From: Microbacterium kunmingense
GTDB taxonomy: Bacteria; Actinomycetota; Actinomycetes; Actinomycetales; Microbacteriaceae
DNA length: 64,000 bases
Assembly (NCBI RefSeq): GCF_023155745.1
Contig: NZ_JAKNUS010000003.1
Span: 62,001-126,000 of the forward strand
Reading direction: 5' to 3'
Every line of letters begins with the position of its first letter. Within the stretch, counting starts at the first letter, position 1. Positions 51,150-61,527 of the stretch are shown piece by piece. Position numbers and translations under genes: made by a program. Under the pieces are notes generated by a model, which did not search any database, was not told the origin of the DNA, and saw only the letters and a program-made list of their open reading frames with translations.

Positions 51150-51515
51150 TCAGTCCGCGTACTCCGCGGGCACGGCCAGCTCCTGGCCTGCGGAAACCAG
51201 ACCTGCGTCGAGACCGTTCAGACGGCTGAAGGCTGCGACCACATCACGGGGATCGGCCGAGGGCGCCACCCGCTCCGCGATCGCCCACAGGGAGTCACCC
51301 GCCTGCACCGTGACGGTCTCGAAGGTCGTCGCGGTCGCGCCGTCCTCACGAGAGGCCAGCGCCGACCCGCCGCTGATCATCGCCACACTCAGGGCGACGA
51401 CCGCGGGCAGCGCGGCGAGCGCTGCAAGGACGCGGCGCCCGCGTGGCGTCAGCCGCAAGCGGGTCTCCCGCGACGCTCCCGCGATGCTGCTCGTCGAAAT
51501 CGTGATGGCGCTCAT
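51150..51515 (-). CDS. LysM protein divergent from lexA, likely SOS cell-division inhibitor
   Basis: 121 aa: short cytoplasmic N-terminus, one transmembrane segment (about 31-52) and a C-terminal LysM domain (FETVTVQAGDSLWAIAERVAP onward). Small LysM membrane proteins next to lexA, such as YneA of Bacillus subtilis and Rv2719c of M. tuberculosis, delay division during DNA damage. The promoter here carries an SOS operator on its -10 box. Start ATG 51515 has GGGAG 8 bases upstream. Confidence 0.87.
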   Translation of the reverse strand: MSAITISTSSIAGASRETRLRLTPRGRRVLAALAALPAVVALSVAMISGGSALASREDGATATTFETVTVQAGDSLWAIAERVAPSADPRDVVAAFSRLNGLDAGLVSAGQELAVPAEYAD

Positions 51516-51609
51516 TGGTGTGCTCCCGTCCCGGCTGAACCGGTCTCGTCTCGGGTTCGAAGTTCGCATCCGCCCGTCGGCCGGGACCGGCGGATGCGAA
51601 CCTCTCTTC

Positions 51610-51640
51610 CGAAGTTATCTTCGATGTGGAATGCTGTCAA
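51610..51640 (-). promoter_or_regulatory. SOS operator overlapping the LysM gene promoter
   Basis: On the minus strand: consensus -35 TTGACA (51635-51640), 17-base spacer, -10 TAACTT (51612-51617). The dyad CGAAG-ATAA-CTTCG (51610-51623) lies over the -10. It has the arm spacing of Gram-positive LexA boxes (CGAAC-N4-GTTCG) with a symmetric C-to-G change. A weaker pair of GTTCG half-sites lies at 51555-51566. Confidence 0.7.
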
Positions 51641-51814
51641 GCAGGTCGGGAGTCGTCGGATGATCGAACGCGACACGCGTGCGATCTCCGGTGGACACCC
51701 GTCGCAACCGGATACGGTTTCGACGAGGACACCTCATCACCGACCTCCGACATTCGAAGAAGCGACGACCAGACCACGGGGGCCCGGGAGGATTCCGGGG
51801 AGACAGGAGCAGAC

Positions 51815-52489
51815 ATGAGCGAGCCGAACGCCAAGCCGCAGACCCGGCGACGCAAGAGCCTGAGCGACAAGCAGATGGCGATCCTCGAGGTGATCCAGCG
51901 CTCGATCGCACGACACGGCTACCCGCCGAGCATGCGCGAGATCGGCGACGCCGTCGGGCTGAAGTCGCTGTCCAGCGTCACCCATCAGCTCAACCAACTT
52001 GAGCTCAGCGGGTACCTCCGCCGTGACCCCGGCAAGACCCGGGCCATGGAGGTCCTCATCGATCTGCCGGGCACCGCCGCCGAGAATCCGGCCGATCGCG
52101 CTCCCGCCGTCGGCGATGCCGCTCTCGTGCCGCTGGTGGGACGCATCGCCGCCGGCGTGCCGATCACAGCCGATCAGCAGGTGGAAGAGGTCTTCCCGCT
52201 CCCCCGCCAACTCGTCGGCAAGGGCGAGCTGTTCATGCTGAAGGTCGCCGGCGACTCCATGATCGACGCGGCGATCTGCGACGGGGACTGGGTGGTCGTG
52301 CGGTCGCAGGGAACGGCCGAGAACGGCGAGATCGTCGCGGCCATGCTCGACGGCGAAGCGACGGTCAAGACGTTCCGGCAACGGGACGGCCACACGTGGC
52401 TGCTCCCCCGCAACACCGCCTTCGAGCCCATTCTCGGAGACGAGGCCGTGATTCTGGGGAAGGTGGTCGCGATCCTCCGCGCCGTCTGA
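51815..52489 (+). CDS. lexA: LexA repressor
   Basis: SOS repressor and self-cleaving protease, 224 aa. Winged helix-turn-helix at about 15-75; cleavage bond Ala113-Gly114; catalytic Ser148 (GDSMID) and Lys185 (EATVK). ATG 51815 follows AGGAG by 6 bases. The intergenic region toward the LysM gene (299 bases) has one good operator; I found no second clear one for lexA itself. Confidence 0.97.
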   Translation: MSEPNAKPQTRRRKSLSDKQMAILEVIQRSIARHGYPPSMREIGDAVGLKSLSSVTHQLNQLELSGYLRRDPGKTRAMEVLIDLPGTAAENPADRAPAVGDAALVPLVGRIAAGVPITADQQVEEVFPLPRQLVGKGELFMLKVAGDSMIDAAICDGDWVVVRSQGTAENGEIVAAMLDGEATVKTFRQRDGHTWLLPRNTAFEPILGDEAVILGKVVAILRAV

Positions 52490-52556
52490 GCGCCCGGGCG
52501 GTATCGCACAGGCGCCCCGGGATCCGGTGACGGGCCGCGGGCCCTAGCGTGGGTGC

Positions 52557-54536
52557 ATGGTCGAGCTCTCTCCCCGTCGTTCCGCACCTCCCGCGCCGCT
52601 CACGCTCCCCTTCGGCTCGTGGCCCTCGCGGATCACCGCAGAGGCGGTCGCCGCTGCGTCGCCTCGCCTCGACGGCGCCCGCTTCGTGGGTGACGACATC
52701 TGGTGGGCGGAGACGGTCCCGGAAGAGCAGGGCCGTACCACCGTGCGGCGGACACCGCGGGAGCGCGCGACCGGCTCGGCGCCGCACCTGCTCCTCCCCA
52801 CGCCCTGGAATGCTCGGTCGCGGGTCCACGAATACGGCGGCGGGGCGTGGGGCGCCACGGTCTCGGGCGGGCTGGTCTTCGTGGAGAAGTCCGACCAGCG
52901 GGTGTGGTTCCTCCGCCCGGGCTCGGACCCCGTGCCGTTGACACCGGCCACCGCCGAACAGTCCCTCGGCGGACTTCGGGTTTCGCAGGGGCGCCTCCTC
53001 GCGGTCCGCGAGCTCGCGGGCGAGGTCACCGTCCACGACATCGTGGAGATACCCCTCGACGGGTCAGCGGCTGAGGACGCCGGGGCGCTCACCCCCCTCA
53101 CCGCGGGGAGCGACTTCGTCGCGCAACCCGCGCTCTCGCCCGACGGCTCGATGCTCGCGTGGCTCGCCTGGGATCACCCGCACATGCCCTGGGACCGAGC
53201 CGAGATCCGGGTGCGCCGCCTCGACGACGAGAACGCCTCGGGCCGTCGCGTCGCCGGCGGCACCTCCGCCGCACTGCAACCGGAGTGGACCGCCGACGGC
53301 GATCTGCTCTACCTCGACGACGTGGGCGGATTCTGGAACCTGTATCGCCTGGATCCCGAGGGCGGCGGTGTCGAGGCGATCGCGCCCGAGGACCGCGACA
53401 CCGGCGGCCCGCTGTGGGTGCTCGGGTCGCGGTGGTTCGCGCCGGTCTCGAACGGCGTCGTGGCCGTGCGCACCCACGGCCGCGACGAGCTTGTGCACCT
53501 CTCACCCGCCGGCGAGGTCACCCGCCTCCCGATTCCCGCCGTGGGAAACGTCCTGGTGGAGGATGCACGAGGAAGCGAGGTCCTGGTGTCAGGGAGCCCC
53601 GCCGACGCCCCGGCCGGCCTGTGGCACATCGATGTGAGCGATCCCGCGCATCCCGACATCCGTCTCGTCACGGGAGGACGGTGGGAGGACGATGAACTGT
53701 CGCCCTGGCTGCCCCGACCGCGGTCCTTCTCCATCGACGGACGCCATGGCGTGGTCCACGCTGTCGACTTCCCGCCGACCCATCCTCAGGTGACGGGCCC
53801 CTCCGATGCCCTCCCGCCCTACGTCGTCCTCGTGCACGGCGGACCGACCGCCCACGCACCCGGTGTCGTGAGCCCGAAGACGCTCTTCCTCACCTCGCGC
53901 GGTGTGGGGGTGGTGGAGGTGAACTACGGCGGCTCGAGCGGTTTCGGGCGGGACTATCGCGAGAGGCTCCGCGGCCAGTGGGGCATCGTCGACGTCGACG
54001 ACGTGGTGGATGTCGCCCGCGCCCTCGCCGCGGACGGTGTCGCCGATCCCGCACGGATCGCGATCGCCGGCGGCTCGGCGGGCGGCTGGACGGTTCTGGG
54101 TGCCCTGGTCGCGTCCGACGCGTTCCAGGCCGGCATCTCCCGGTACGGCGTCGCCGATGCTCGTCTGCTCGCCGCCGAGACGCACGACTTCGAAGCGCGC
54201 TATCTCGACGGTCTGATCGGACCGCTGCCCGACAGTGAAGCGGTCTATCTCGAGCGCTCCCCGCTGTCCCACGCCGATCGCATCCAGGCTCCGGTCCTGC
54301 TCCTCCAGGGTGCGGATGATGCGGTCGTCCCGCCCTCGCAGTCGGAGGCGATCCGCGACGCGCTGCGCGCCGGCGGTGTGCCGCACGCGTACGTGGTTTA
54401 CCCGGGAGAGGGTCATGGGTTTCGTCGGAGCGAGACCGTCATCGACGTGGTGCGGACGGAACTTGCTTTCCTCGGAGCCGCCTTCGGGTTCACCCCTGCC
54501 GACGTTCCTCCGCTCGCGCTCGAGACGACCGGCTGA
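52557..54536 (+). CDS. S9 family prolyl oligopeptidase
   Basis: 659 aa. A beta-propeller (about 1-390) caps an alpha/beta-hydrolase domain with the triad Ser507 (GGSAGGW), Asp588 (GADDAVVP) and His620 (GEGHGF). No signal peptide, so it acts in the cytoplasm, probably on small peptides as acylaminoacyl-type or dipeptidyl peptidase. A -10-like TAGCGT ends 6 bases before the ATG, suggesting a leaderless message. Confidence 0.92.
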   Translation: MVELSPRRSAPPAPLTLPFGSWPSRITAEAVAAASPRLDGARFVGDDIWWAETVPEEQGRTTVRRTPRERATGSAPHLLLPTPWNARSRVHEYGGGAWGATVSGGLVFVEKSDQRVWFLRPGSDPVPLTPATAEQSLGGLRVSQGRLLAVRELAGEVTVHDIVEIPLDGSAAEDAGALTPLTAGSDFVAQPALSPDGSMLAWLAWDHPHMPWDRAEIRVRRLDDENASGRRVAGGTSAALQPEWTADGDLLYLDDVGGFWNLYRLDPEGGGVEAIAPEDRDTGGPLWVLGSRWFAPVSNGVVAVRTHGRDELVHLSPAGEVTRLPIPAVGNVLVEDARGSEVLVSGSPADAPAGLWHIDVSDPAHPDIRLVTGGRWEDDELSPWLPRPRSFSIDGRHGVVHAVDFPPTHPQVTGPSDALPPYVVLVHGGPTAHAPGVVSPKTLFLTSRGVGVVEVNYGGSSGFGRDYRERLRGQWGIVDVDDVVDVARALAADGVADPARIAIAGGSAGGWTVLGALVASDAFQAGISRYGVADARLLAAETHDFEARYLDGLIGPLPDSEAVYLERSPLSHADRIQAPVLLLQGADDAVVPPSQSEAIRDALRAGGVPHAYVVYPGEGHGFRRSETVIDVVRTELAFLGAAFGFTPADVPPLALETTG

Positions 54537-54570
54537 GCCGGTCGCCTCGAGGCACAGGTCTGGTCAGACC
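54527..54570. terminator. Bidirectional terminator cluster between converging genes
   Basis: GACCGGC-TGA-GCCGGTC (54527-54543) has the S9 gene's stop codon as its loop; GGTCTG-GT-CAGACC (54557-54570) spans the hflX stop. A 10-bp palindrome GCCTCGAGGC (54544-54553) lies between. Confidence 0.6.
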
Positions 54571-56099
54571 CGGTAAGGCGCGAGCTCTGCGGCCAAACGC
54601 TCGCCCACGTGGGCGTGAAGGTAAGTCCCGTCGGCCCGGTGCTCCTCGGTGAGGATGAGACCGGAATCGTGCGCAGCCGACACGAGGTCACCGCGATCGT
54701 AGGGAACCACCGCGTGCACCTCGACCGCGGGCAGCGGCAGGGCATTCTCGATCGCCGCCCGCAGCTGGTCGATGCCCTCACCGGTACGGGAGGACACGAA
54801 ATACGCGTCGGGTGCGAGGCCCCGCAGCACCAGCCGGGTGTCGTCGTCGACGAGATCGGCCTTGTTGAACACGACGATCTCGCGGGTGTCGCGCGCACCG
54901 ACGTCGCCGATGACGTCGCGAACGGTCTGCAGCTGCGCACCGGGATCGGGGTGGGCACCGTCGACGACGTGAACGATCACGTCGGCGTCGCCGACCTCCT
55001 CGAGGGTGGAGCGGAATGCCTCGACGAGCTGGTGCGGGAGATTGCGCACGAATCCGACGGTGTCAGACAGGGTGTACACGCGACCGTCGGATGTCTCGGA
55101 ACGGCGCACCGTCGCATCCAGTGTCGCGAACAGCGCATTCTCGACCAGAACTCCGGCACGCGTCAGCCGATTGAGCAGGCTCGACTTGCCGGCGTTGGTG
55201 TACCCGGCGATGGCGACCGACGGAATCGTGTTGCGCTTGCGCTCGGCGCGCTTGGCGTCGCGCGCCGGCGCGAACTGACGGATCTGGCGGCGAAGGTGCG
55301 CCATCCGTGTGCGGATCCGTCGTCGGTCGAGCTCGATCTTGGTCTCACCCGGACCACGCGATCCCATTCCGGCGCCTGCGGCGCCCACCTGGCCACCCGC
55401 CTGCCGGCTCATGGACTCGCCCCATCCGCGCAGTCGCGGGAGCAGGTACTCCAGCTGAGCGAGCTCGACCTGGGCCTTGCCCTCCCGGCTCTTGGCGTGC
55501 TGGCTGAAGATGTCGAGGATGACGGCCGTCCGGTCGATGACCTTCACCTTGACGACGTCTTCGAGCGCGCGCCGCTGGCTGGGCGCGAGCTCGGTGTCGG
55601 CGACGACCGTGTCGGCGCCGGCTGCCGCGACGATGTCGCGGAGCTCCTCGGCCTTCCCCCGGCCGACGTAGGTCGCGGGGTCGGGATGGGGGCGGCGCTG
55701 CAAGACGCCGTCGAGGACGACGGCACCCGCCGTCTCGGCGAGGGCGGCGAGCTCGCGCAGGGAATTCTCCGCCTCCTCCTGCTCGCCCTGAGAATGCACA
55801 CCCACCAGGACGACGTTCTCCAGTCGCAGCTGACGGTACTCGACCTCGGTGACGTCCTCGAGCTCGGTGGACAGTCCGGGTACGCGGCGCAGTGCAGCGC
55901 GCTCCTCACGATCCCACTGGTCGCCGTCCGAGTCGCCGGAGATGACGGTCGCGGCATCCTGGAGCGCCTGGGCGGGTGCGAGCGAACGCGTTGCGGCGTC
56001 GGGGAACGTCGTGGTGCGAGCGCCGTTGCGCCCCTGCGCGCGGGCGAGGACGCGGTCGACCGGGTCGACGACGTCGTCGGTCGGGATCTGATCTGTCAT
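54564..56099 (-). CDS. hflX: Ribosome-associated GTPase HflX
   Basis: 511 aa. The HflX N-terminal domain has the glycine-rich GGQVGAAGAGMGSRGPGETK stretch, followed by the G domain with GYTNAGKSS (about residue 298), DTVGF and NKAD. HflX splits stalled ribosomes, for example after heat shock or macrolide exposure. ATG 56099 has a strong GGAAGGAA site. Confidence 0.95.
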   Translation of the reverse strand: MTDQIPTDDVVDPVDRVLARAQGRNGARTTTFPDAATRSLAPAQALQDAATVISGDSDGDQWDREERAALRRVPGLSTELEDVTEVEYRQLRLENVVLVGVHSQGEQEEAENSLRELAALAETAGAVVLDGVLQRRPHPDPATYVGRGKAEELRDIVAAAGADTVVADTELAPSQRRALEDVVKVKVIDRTAVILDIFSQHAKSREGKAQVELAQLEYLLPRLRGWGESMSRQAGGQVGAAGAGMGSRGPGETKIELDRRRIRTRMAHLRRQIRQFAPARDAKRAERKRNTIPSVAIAGYTNAGKSSLLNRLTRAGVLVENALFATLDATVRRSETSDGRVYTLSDTVGFVRNLPHQLVEAFRSTLEEVGDADVIVHVVDGAHPDPGAQLQTVRDVIGDVGARDTREIVVFNKADLVDDDTRLVLRGLAPDAYFVSSRTGEGIDQLRAAIENALPLPAVEVHAVVPYDRGDLVSAAHDSGLILTEEHRADGTYLHAHVGERLAAELAPYRV

Positions 56100-56220
56100 G
56101 TGTTCCTTCCGGATGATCCGCGAGGAGGGGCAGGCGTCGGGCGGGACATCCGTCTGCGGAAAGGGATTCGTCGACTCTAGCGTCCCGCGCGGGAGGGCAC
56201 CTCCGCTACGCTCGACAGCC

Positions 56221-56862
56221 ATGGGGAGCGACCACTACTTCAGCGCGTCGCCCGCCAGTCCCGAGAATCTGCGCCGAATCCGTGTGGTGCTCGCCGGTCA
56301 GGAGGTGGAGGTCACCACCGCCGGCGGGGTGTTCAGCCCCGACCGTCTGGATGGCGGGACCGCCGTCCTGTTGGCGAACACACCGCCCTCACCGCCGGGC
56401 GGCAATCTGCTCGATCTCGGATGCGGGTGGGGCCCCATCGCGTTGTCTCTCGCCATGACCTCACCGCGCGCGACCGTGTGGGCGGTCGATGTCAACGAAC
56501 GCGCCCTGGACCTCGTGCGTCGAAACGCCGAGTCCCTCGGCCTCCCCAACGTCAACGCCGCGACGCCCGATGATGTTCCCGATGACATCGGATTCCGCAC
56601 CATCCGGTCGAATCCGCCCATTCGCGTCGGCAAATCCGAACTCCACGGCCTGCTGGAGCGGTGGATCCCCCGACTGGACGAACGCTCCGACGCGTGGCTG
56701 GTGGTGCAGCGCAACCTCGGCTCGGACTCCCTCCAGCGCTGGCTGGCGGCGACACTCGATCCGGGGTTCTCGGTGCATCGCGCGGCCACCGGACGCGGCT
56801 TCCGCGTGATTCGGGTGCGCCGCCACGGAACCCCGCCGACCGGACCGATCGCGCTGCCCTGA
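56221..56862 (+). CDS. RsmC-like class I methyltransferase
   Basis: 213 aa. SAM motif LLDLGCGWGP at 63-72 and the substrate motif NPPI at 131-134 (usually NPPF in RsmC-type 16S rRNA G1207 methyltransferases). VFSPDRLDGGTAVLL upstream is shared with RsmC. Only one domain is present, so it is a short member. A -10-like TACGCT ends 8 bases before ATG 56221, divergent from hflX. Confidence 0.88.
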   Translation: MGSDHYFSASPASPENLRRIRVVLAGQEVEVTTAGGVFSPDRLDGGTAVLLANTPPSPPGGNLLDLGCGWGPIALSLAMTSPRATVWAVDVNERALDLVRRNAESLGLPNVNAATPDDVPDDIGFRTIRSNPPIRVGKSELHGLLERWIPRLDERSDAWLVVQRNLGSDSLQRWLAATLDPGFSVHRAATGRGFRVIRVRRHGTPPTGPIALP

Positions 56863-56865
56863 CCA

Positions 56866-56970
56866 GATCGTCGCAGGGTCGATCGTCGCAGGGTCGGTCG
56901 TCGCAGGGTCGGTCGTCGCAGGGGCGATCGTCGCAGGGTCGGTCGTCTCAGGGCCGGTCGTCTCAGGCGA
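56866..56970. repeat. Seven tandem 15-bp repeats
   Basis: Seven units of 15 bases, consensus G(A/G)TCGTCGCAGGGTC, with the last two diverging to TCGTCTCAGG. They begin 4 bases after the methyltransferase stop and run into the last codons of dapF, whose stop codon lies in unit seven. The unit is in frame on both strands. Confidence 0.9.
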
Positions 56971-57814
56971 GGGTGATCTCGCCGGAGAAGACCAGCACCG
57001 CCGGGCCCGACAGCAGGACGCGCCCCTCGACCATCCGCACCACCAGGGTGCCGCCGGGAACCTGGACGCTCCAGTGGTCGGGGGCGCCCCGGCCCGCCCA
57101 GTGCCGCACGGCGAGCGCAGCCGCAGCGACACCGGTCCCGCAGCTCAGGGTCTCCCCCACTCCTCGCTCGGACACCCGCATCCGGATCATCCCCACTCCG
57201 TTGCGCACCAGCGGATCGGCGGGGACGACGAACTCGACGTTGGCGCCTGCCGGCGGGTCGGGATGGAGCATGGGGCGCGCGAGGAGATCGAGCCGCTCGA
57301 GTTCGGTCTCGGACTGCAGCGCGACCACGACGTGCGGATTGCCGACATCGATACCCAGCCCCGGGCGCGGGATGTCGAGTCCGCGCGCCCGCACGAGAGT
57401 CTCCTCCGGTGCCACCGACCACTCACCCAGGTCGACCTCGTACCCGAGGTCGCTGCGGGTCAGGGTCTTCGTCCCCGCCCGCGTGCCGATCTCGACCGGG
57501 CTGTCGAACCGGGCGAGCCGTGCGTCTTCGAGGTAGCGCGCGAACACGCGGATGCCGTTGCCGCACATCTCCGCCGCCGAACCGTCGGCGTTGCGGTAAT
57601 CCATGAACCACTCCGCGTCGGCGGTCCCGGCCCCCTCGGGAAGGGACGCGCTGCGCACGACCCGGAGGATGCCGTCCGCGCCGATCCCGAAGCGGCGATC
57701 GCACAGCACCGCCACCTGGTCGTCCGAGAGCTCGAGCCGGCCGTCGGGATCTTCGACGATGACAAAGTCGTTTCCCGTGCCGTGGCCCTTCGTGAACGGC
57801 ACTGCGTGAGGCAT
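56963..57814 (-). CDS. dapF: Diaminopimelate epimerase
   Basis: 283 aa. Converts LL- to meso-diaminopimelate for lysine and peptidoglycan. The two catalytic cysteines are Cys84 (AEMCGNGIR) and Cys225 ([12 protein letters not shown]). The stop codon lies in a 15-bp tandem repeat. Upstream is a GNAT gene on the same strand. Confidence 0.97.
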   Translation of the reverse strand: MPHAVPFTKGHGTGNDFVIVEDPDGRLELSDDQVAVLCDRRFGIGADGILRVVRSASLPEGAGTADAEWFMDYRNADGSAAEMCGNGIRVFARYLEDARLARFDSPVEIGTRAGTKTLTRSDLGYEVDLGEWSVAPEETLVRARGLDIPRPGLGIDVGNPHVVVALQSETELERLDLLARPMLHPDPPAGANVEFVVPADPLVRNGVGMIRMRVSERGVGETLSCGTGVAAAALAVRHWAGRGAPDHWSVQVPGGTLVVRMVEGRVLLSGPAVLVFSGEITLA

Positions 57815-57857
57815 GGCACCAGCCTACGGGCCGCGGGAGGACGACTCGCTGTGCGGC

Positions 57858-58283
57858 TCAGTCCTCGATGAGACGCTTCCCCGTCGCCCAGGTGTCGAAA
57901 TGCTCGAAGCCGAGGGCCTCGTAGAACCCCTGGGCTACACCGTTCTCCGGACGCACCATGAGCTGCACCTTCGGGCAGCCGAGCTCGAGGAGCAACTCCT
58001 CGGCCCGCTCGACCAGGCTGCGTGCGATGCCCTCGCCTCGATGATGCGGATCGCTGGCGAGGTAGTACAGCCAGCCGCGGTGGCCGTCGTAGCCGGCCAT
58101 GACGGTGCCGACGATGTGGTCGTCGTCGCCCACCGCCACGAGGAAGAGCTCAGGCTGCACCTTCAGCTTGCGGCTGATGTCCTGATACGGGTTGTTCCAG
58201 GGTCGCGTCAGACCCGTGGTCTGCCACAGGAGGACAACCGCGTCGGTGTCGCCGGGGGCGAAAGACCGGATCTGCAGGCTCAT
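57858..58283 (-). CDS. GNAT family N-acetyltransferase
   Basis: 141 aa. The acetyl-CoA-binding motif A is [17 protein letters not shown], and the start [18 protein letters not shown] and [21 protein letters not shown] resemble YpeA-type acetyltransferases. Substrate unknown. Overlaps miaA by 4 bases. Confidence 0.9.
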   Translation of the reverse strand: MSLQIRSFAPGDTDAVVLLWQTTGLTRPWNNPYQDISRKLKVQPELFLVAVGDDDHIVGTVMAGYDGHRGWLYYLASDPHHRGEGIARSLVERAEELLLELGCPKVQLMVRPENGVAQGFYEALGFEHFDTWATGKRLIED

Positions 58284-59239
58284 GCCACCGAGCCTGCCAG
58301 ACTCTGCGCCGCCGTCGCGCCATCCATCCACGTCACACTCTCGTAGCGGCGGAACCACGACACCTGCCGGCGCGCGTAGCGCCGCGTGAGCGCCTGCGTC
58401 TGCGAGATCGCCTCCTCGCGTCCGATTTCACCGCGCACCTGCGCGAGCGCCTGGGCGTAGCCGATCGCCCGCGACGCGGTGGGGCCTTCCTCGAGCCCCG
58501 CGCGGCGCAGTTCCTCGACTTCGTCCAGAATCCCGTCCTGCCACATGCGCTCGACCCTCTCGTCGAGGGCATTCACGAGCTCCGCGCGGTCGCGGTGAAG
58601 GCCGAGGAGGTGTGTCCGCGGGTACCAGAGGACCTGAGCCGCGGGGAGGGCTCCGCCGTGCGTGGTGTCTCCCTGTGCGAGCACCTCGAGGGCACGCACG
58701 ATCCGGCGTGTGTTCCGGGGATCGATGCGCGCGGCGGCAGCCGGGTCGGCGCTGCGGAGCCTTTCGTAGAGCTTCTGCGGCCCGAGCTGATCGAGCTCCC
58801 TCTCAAGCGCCTGCCGCAACGCCTGGTCGCGCGGTGGGAACCGGAAATCGAAGAGCACGGCGGAGACGTACAGGCCCGAACCGCCGACGAGGACCGCATC
58901 GGTTCCCCTCTCGTGCAGACCGTCGATGATCTCGCGCGCGGCGGACTGATACCAGGCCACCGCAGCGTCCTCGGTGACCTCGAGCACGTCGAGCAGGTGA
59001 TGGGGGATGCCGCGACGATCCCGCTCGGGGAGCTTCGCGGTTCCGATGTCCATCCCGCGGTACAGCTGCATGGCGTCCGCGCCGACGATCTCGGCGTCGC
59101 GCCCTCGGGCGCGCAGCGCCTCCACGAGATCGAGGGCGAACGCCGACTTGCCGGTTCCCGTCGCGCCGACCACGCCCCACAGGCGCGGACCGTTCTCGGC
59201 TGTGCGGTCGGAGGTCGGGAAACCGGATGCGGTGCTCAC
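58280..59239 (-). CDS. miaA: tRNA dimethylallyltransferase
   Basis: 319 aa. Adds the isopentenyl group to A37 of tRNAs reading UNN codons. P-loop GATGTGKS at 25-32, [15 protein letters not shown] for substrate binding. GTG start overlaps miaB by 4 bases, so both steps of ms2i6A37 formation are coupled. Confidence 0.96.
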   Translation of the reverse strand: MSTASGFPTSDRTAENGPRLWGVVGATGTGKSAFALDLVEALRARGRDAEIVGADAMQLYRGMDIGTAKLPERDRRGIPHHLLDVLEVTEDAAVAWYQSAAREIIDGLHERGTDAVLVGGSGLYVSAVLFDFRFPPRDQALRQALERELDQLGPQKLYERLRSADPAAAARIDPRNTRRIVRALEVLAQGDTTHGGALPAAQVLWYPRTHLLGLHRDRAELVNALDERVERMWQDGILDEVEELRRAGLEEGPTASRAIGYAQALAQVRGEIGREEAISQTQALTRRYARRQVSWFRRYESVTWMDGATAAQSLAGSVA

Positions 59240-60792
59240 ACGCCGACGCGGAGAGTGGGGAGCCCGAGCGACACCGCCCGCGGCGCTCCGGTTCCGGTGT
59301 CGGCGCCCGGTGCCGGGACGGCGCAGGAGGCCGCCTGAGCCCGGTCCCAGGCGTCGCCCGCCCGCGTGCGCCTGATCCGAAGCGGGGCACCCGCGCGATC
59401 GTCGGCGAGGAGATGGAAGGGGGCGGCATGCGTGATGGTCGTCGTCACGACATCGCCCGGCCGCGGGAGCGGCGAGTCAGCCGGGACCTCGAAGTGCACG
59501 AGCCGGTTGTCCTCGGCGCGCCCGGTCAGCCGGTGGGTGGCAGCATCCTTCTTGCCCTCCCCTGTGGAGACGAGCACGTGGACCTCGCGACCGAGCTGCC
59601 TCCGGTTCTCCTCCAGGCTGATCCGCTCCTGCAGGGCGACGAGCTGCTCGTAGCGCTCCTGCACAACCGACTTCGGCACCTGGTCGGGCATCGTCGCCGC
59701 CGGGGTCCCCTCGCGAATGGAGTACTGGAAGGTGAAGGCGCTCGCGAACCTCGACTGCTCGACGACGCGGAGGGTTTCTGCGAAGTCTTCGTCGCTCTCA
59801 CCGGGGAACCCGACGATGATGTCGGTGGTGATGGCCGCGTGCGGGATGCGGTCGCGCACCCGATCGAGGATGCCCAGGAACCGTTCGCTGCGATAGGAGC
59901 GGCGCATCGCCTTGAGGATCCGATCGCTCCCCGATTGCAGCGGCATGTGCAGCTGCGGCATGACCGCGGGCGTCTCGGCCATCGCGTCGATGACATCGTC
60001 GGTGAAGGCGGCGGGATGGGGGCTGGTGAAGCGGATGCGCTCGAGACCGTCGATGGCGCCCGCGGCCCGGAGGAGCTTGCCGAAAGCCTGCCGGTCGCCG
60101 AACTCGACGCCGTAGCTGTTGACGTTCTGCCCGAGCAGGGTCACCTCGATGGCGCCGTCCTCGACGAGCATCCGGATCTCACTGAGGATGTCGCCGGGTC
60201 GACGATCCTTCTCCTTGCCGCGCAGGTGCGGGACGATGCAGAAGGTGCAGGTGTTGTTGCATCCGACCGAGATCGACACCCAGCCGCTGTGGACGTGGTC
60301 GCGCTTGGTCGGGAGTGTCGAGGGGAACACCTCGAGCGACTCGAGGATCTCGAGCTCGGCCTCGTCGTTGTGACGTGCGCGTTCCAGCAGGCTCGGCAGC
60401 GACCCCATGTTGTGGGTACCGAAGACGACATCCACCCACGGGGCCTTGTCGAGGACGGTCTGCTTGTCCATCTGCGCGAGGCAGCCTCCGACGGCGATCT
60501 GCATCCCGACGCGCGCGTCCTTGCGGGACTTCAGGTGCCCGAGCGTGCCGTAGAGCTTGCCGGCCGCGTTGTCACGCACGGCACAGGTGTTGATCACGAT
60601 CACGTCGGCTTCCTCGCCGGCCTGGGCGCGACGGTACCCGGCGCTCTCGAGCGACCCGGAGAGGCGCTCGGAGTCATGCACGTTCATCTGGCAGCCGAAG
60701 GTGCGCACCTCGTAGGTGCGTGCGCTGCCGTCGGGAGCCACGGCGGCGGGCGAAGGAGCGACCAGGGTCGGCGCAGAGGAGGGAATAGACAT
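59236..60792 (-). CDS. miaB: tRNA-2-methylthio-N6-dimethylallyladenosine synthase
   Basis: 518 aa radical-SAM methylthiotransferase. Cys34, Cys70 and Cys104 bind the auxiliary cluster; Cys178, Cys182 and Cys185 (GCNNTCTFC) bind the radical-SAM cluster; a TRAM domain lies near the C-terminus. About 35 extra Ala/Pro/Gly-rich residues follow TRAM. A -10-like TAGAAT sits 10 bases before ATG 60792, indicating an internal promoter below recX. Confidence 0.96.
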   Translation of the reverse strand: MSIPSSAPTLVAPSPAAVAPDGSARTYEVRTFGCQMNVHDSERLSGSLESAGYRRAQAGEEADVIVINTCAVRDNAAGKLYGTLGHLKSRKDARVGMQIAVGGCLAQMDKQTVLDKAPWVDVVFGTHNMGSLPSLLERARHNDEAELEILESLEVFPSTLPTKRDHVHSGWVSISVGCNNTCTFCIVPHLRGKEKDRRPGDILSEIRMLVEDGAIEVTLLGQNVNSYGVEFGDRQAFGKLLRAAGAIDGLERIRFTSPHPAAFTDDVIDAMAETPAVMPQLHMPLQSGSDRILKAMRRSYRSERFLGILDRVRDRIPHAAITTDIIVGFPGESDEDFAETLRVVEQSRFASAFTFQYSIREGTPAATMPDQVPKSVVQERYEQLVALQERISLEENRRQLGREVHVLVSTGEGKKDAATHRLTGRAEDNRLVHFEVPADSPLPRPGDVVTTTITHAAPFHLLADDRAGAPLRIRRTRAGDAWDRAQAASCAVPAPGADTGTGAPRAVSLGLPTLRVGV

Positions 60793-60849
60793 CGTGGGAG
60801 CAATTCTACGAGTCGGGATTCTCCGCTCCCGCACGCACGGGCCGGGCGC

Positions 60850-61527
60850 TCACTCCGTCGAGCGCGCCTCTTGGAGGGCGGTGCGCGCGGCGGAGAGCGC
60901 CGATGAGCCCCCGAAGCCTCGGCGGGCGAGTTGACCCGCCAGACGCCGCAACGCCACGTCGGGGTCGAGTCGGGCGAGACTCGGGGCCTTGCCGCGTGCG
61001 AAGGCCAGGGCCCGCTCGTCATCGTCATCCGGGAGCTCGGCCAGCGCCGCGTCGGCGGCTTCGCGGTCGACCCCGCGCTGCGCGAGGCGTCGCGCGATGG
61101 CCTGCCGGCCTTCACTCCTGCGATTCGCCCCGCTCCACACGAGCTGCTCGGCGAGGCGACCGTCGTCGAGGTACCCGCGCTCGCAGAAGGCGGAGACGAG
61201 TTCCGTCGCTGCGTCGCGATCCATCCCGCGTGTCCGCAGGAAGTCCTCCGCCTCGCGCACGGAGAGCCCGCGGGCCCCCAGCCGCCTCAGGAGCATCCGC
61301 TCGAGCGCTGCGGGATCGACAGGCGGATCGGCGTCGACCGACCTCTCCTCGGTCTCGAGGGACCTCTCGACGGTGTCGACCGACCGCCCCCGCGACCGGC
61401 GGGCGACCGGCCCGCCGCCGGACGCCGGCCTCGCCGCAGCCGCCGGTCGATCCGCGGCCGAACCCGCAAAGAGCGGGATGACGGGGGCGAGGTCGTCCTC
61501 GCCCCCGCTCTCGACGAAGCGGACCAT
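60850..61527 (-). CDS. recX: Regulatory protein RecX
   Basis: 225 aa. RecX limits RecA filament growth. The three-helix repeats (AEDFLRTRGMDRDAATELV, GRLAEQLVW, RQAIARRLAQRGVD) occupy about 75-215; the first ~70 residues are an actinobacterial Ala/Arg-rich extension. Its ATG overlaps the recA stop by 1 base. Confidence 0.92.
   Translation of the reverse strand: MVRFVESGGEDDLAPVIPLFAGSAADRPAAAARPASGGGPVARRSRGRSVDTVERSLETEERSVDADPPVDPAALERMLLRRLGARGLSVREAEDFLRTRGMDRDAATELVSAFCERGYLDDGRLAEQLVWSGANRRSEGRQAIARRLAQRGVDREAADAALAELPDDDDERALAFARGKAPSLARLDPDVALRRLAGQLARRGFGGSSALSAARTALQEARSTE

Noticed and set aside
56866..56970. CRISPR array
   Set aside because: The 15-bp units are directly adjacent with no spacers and no cas genes are near.
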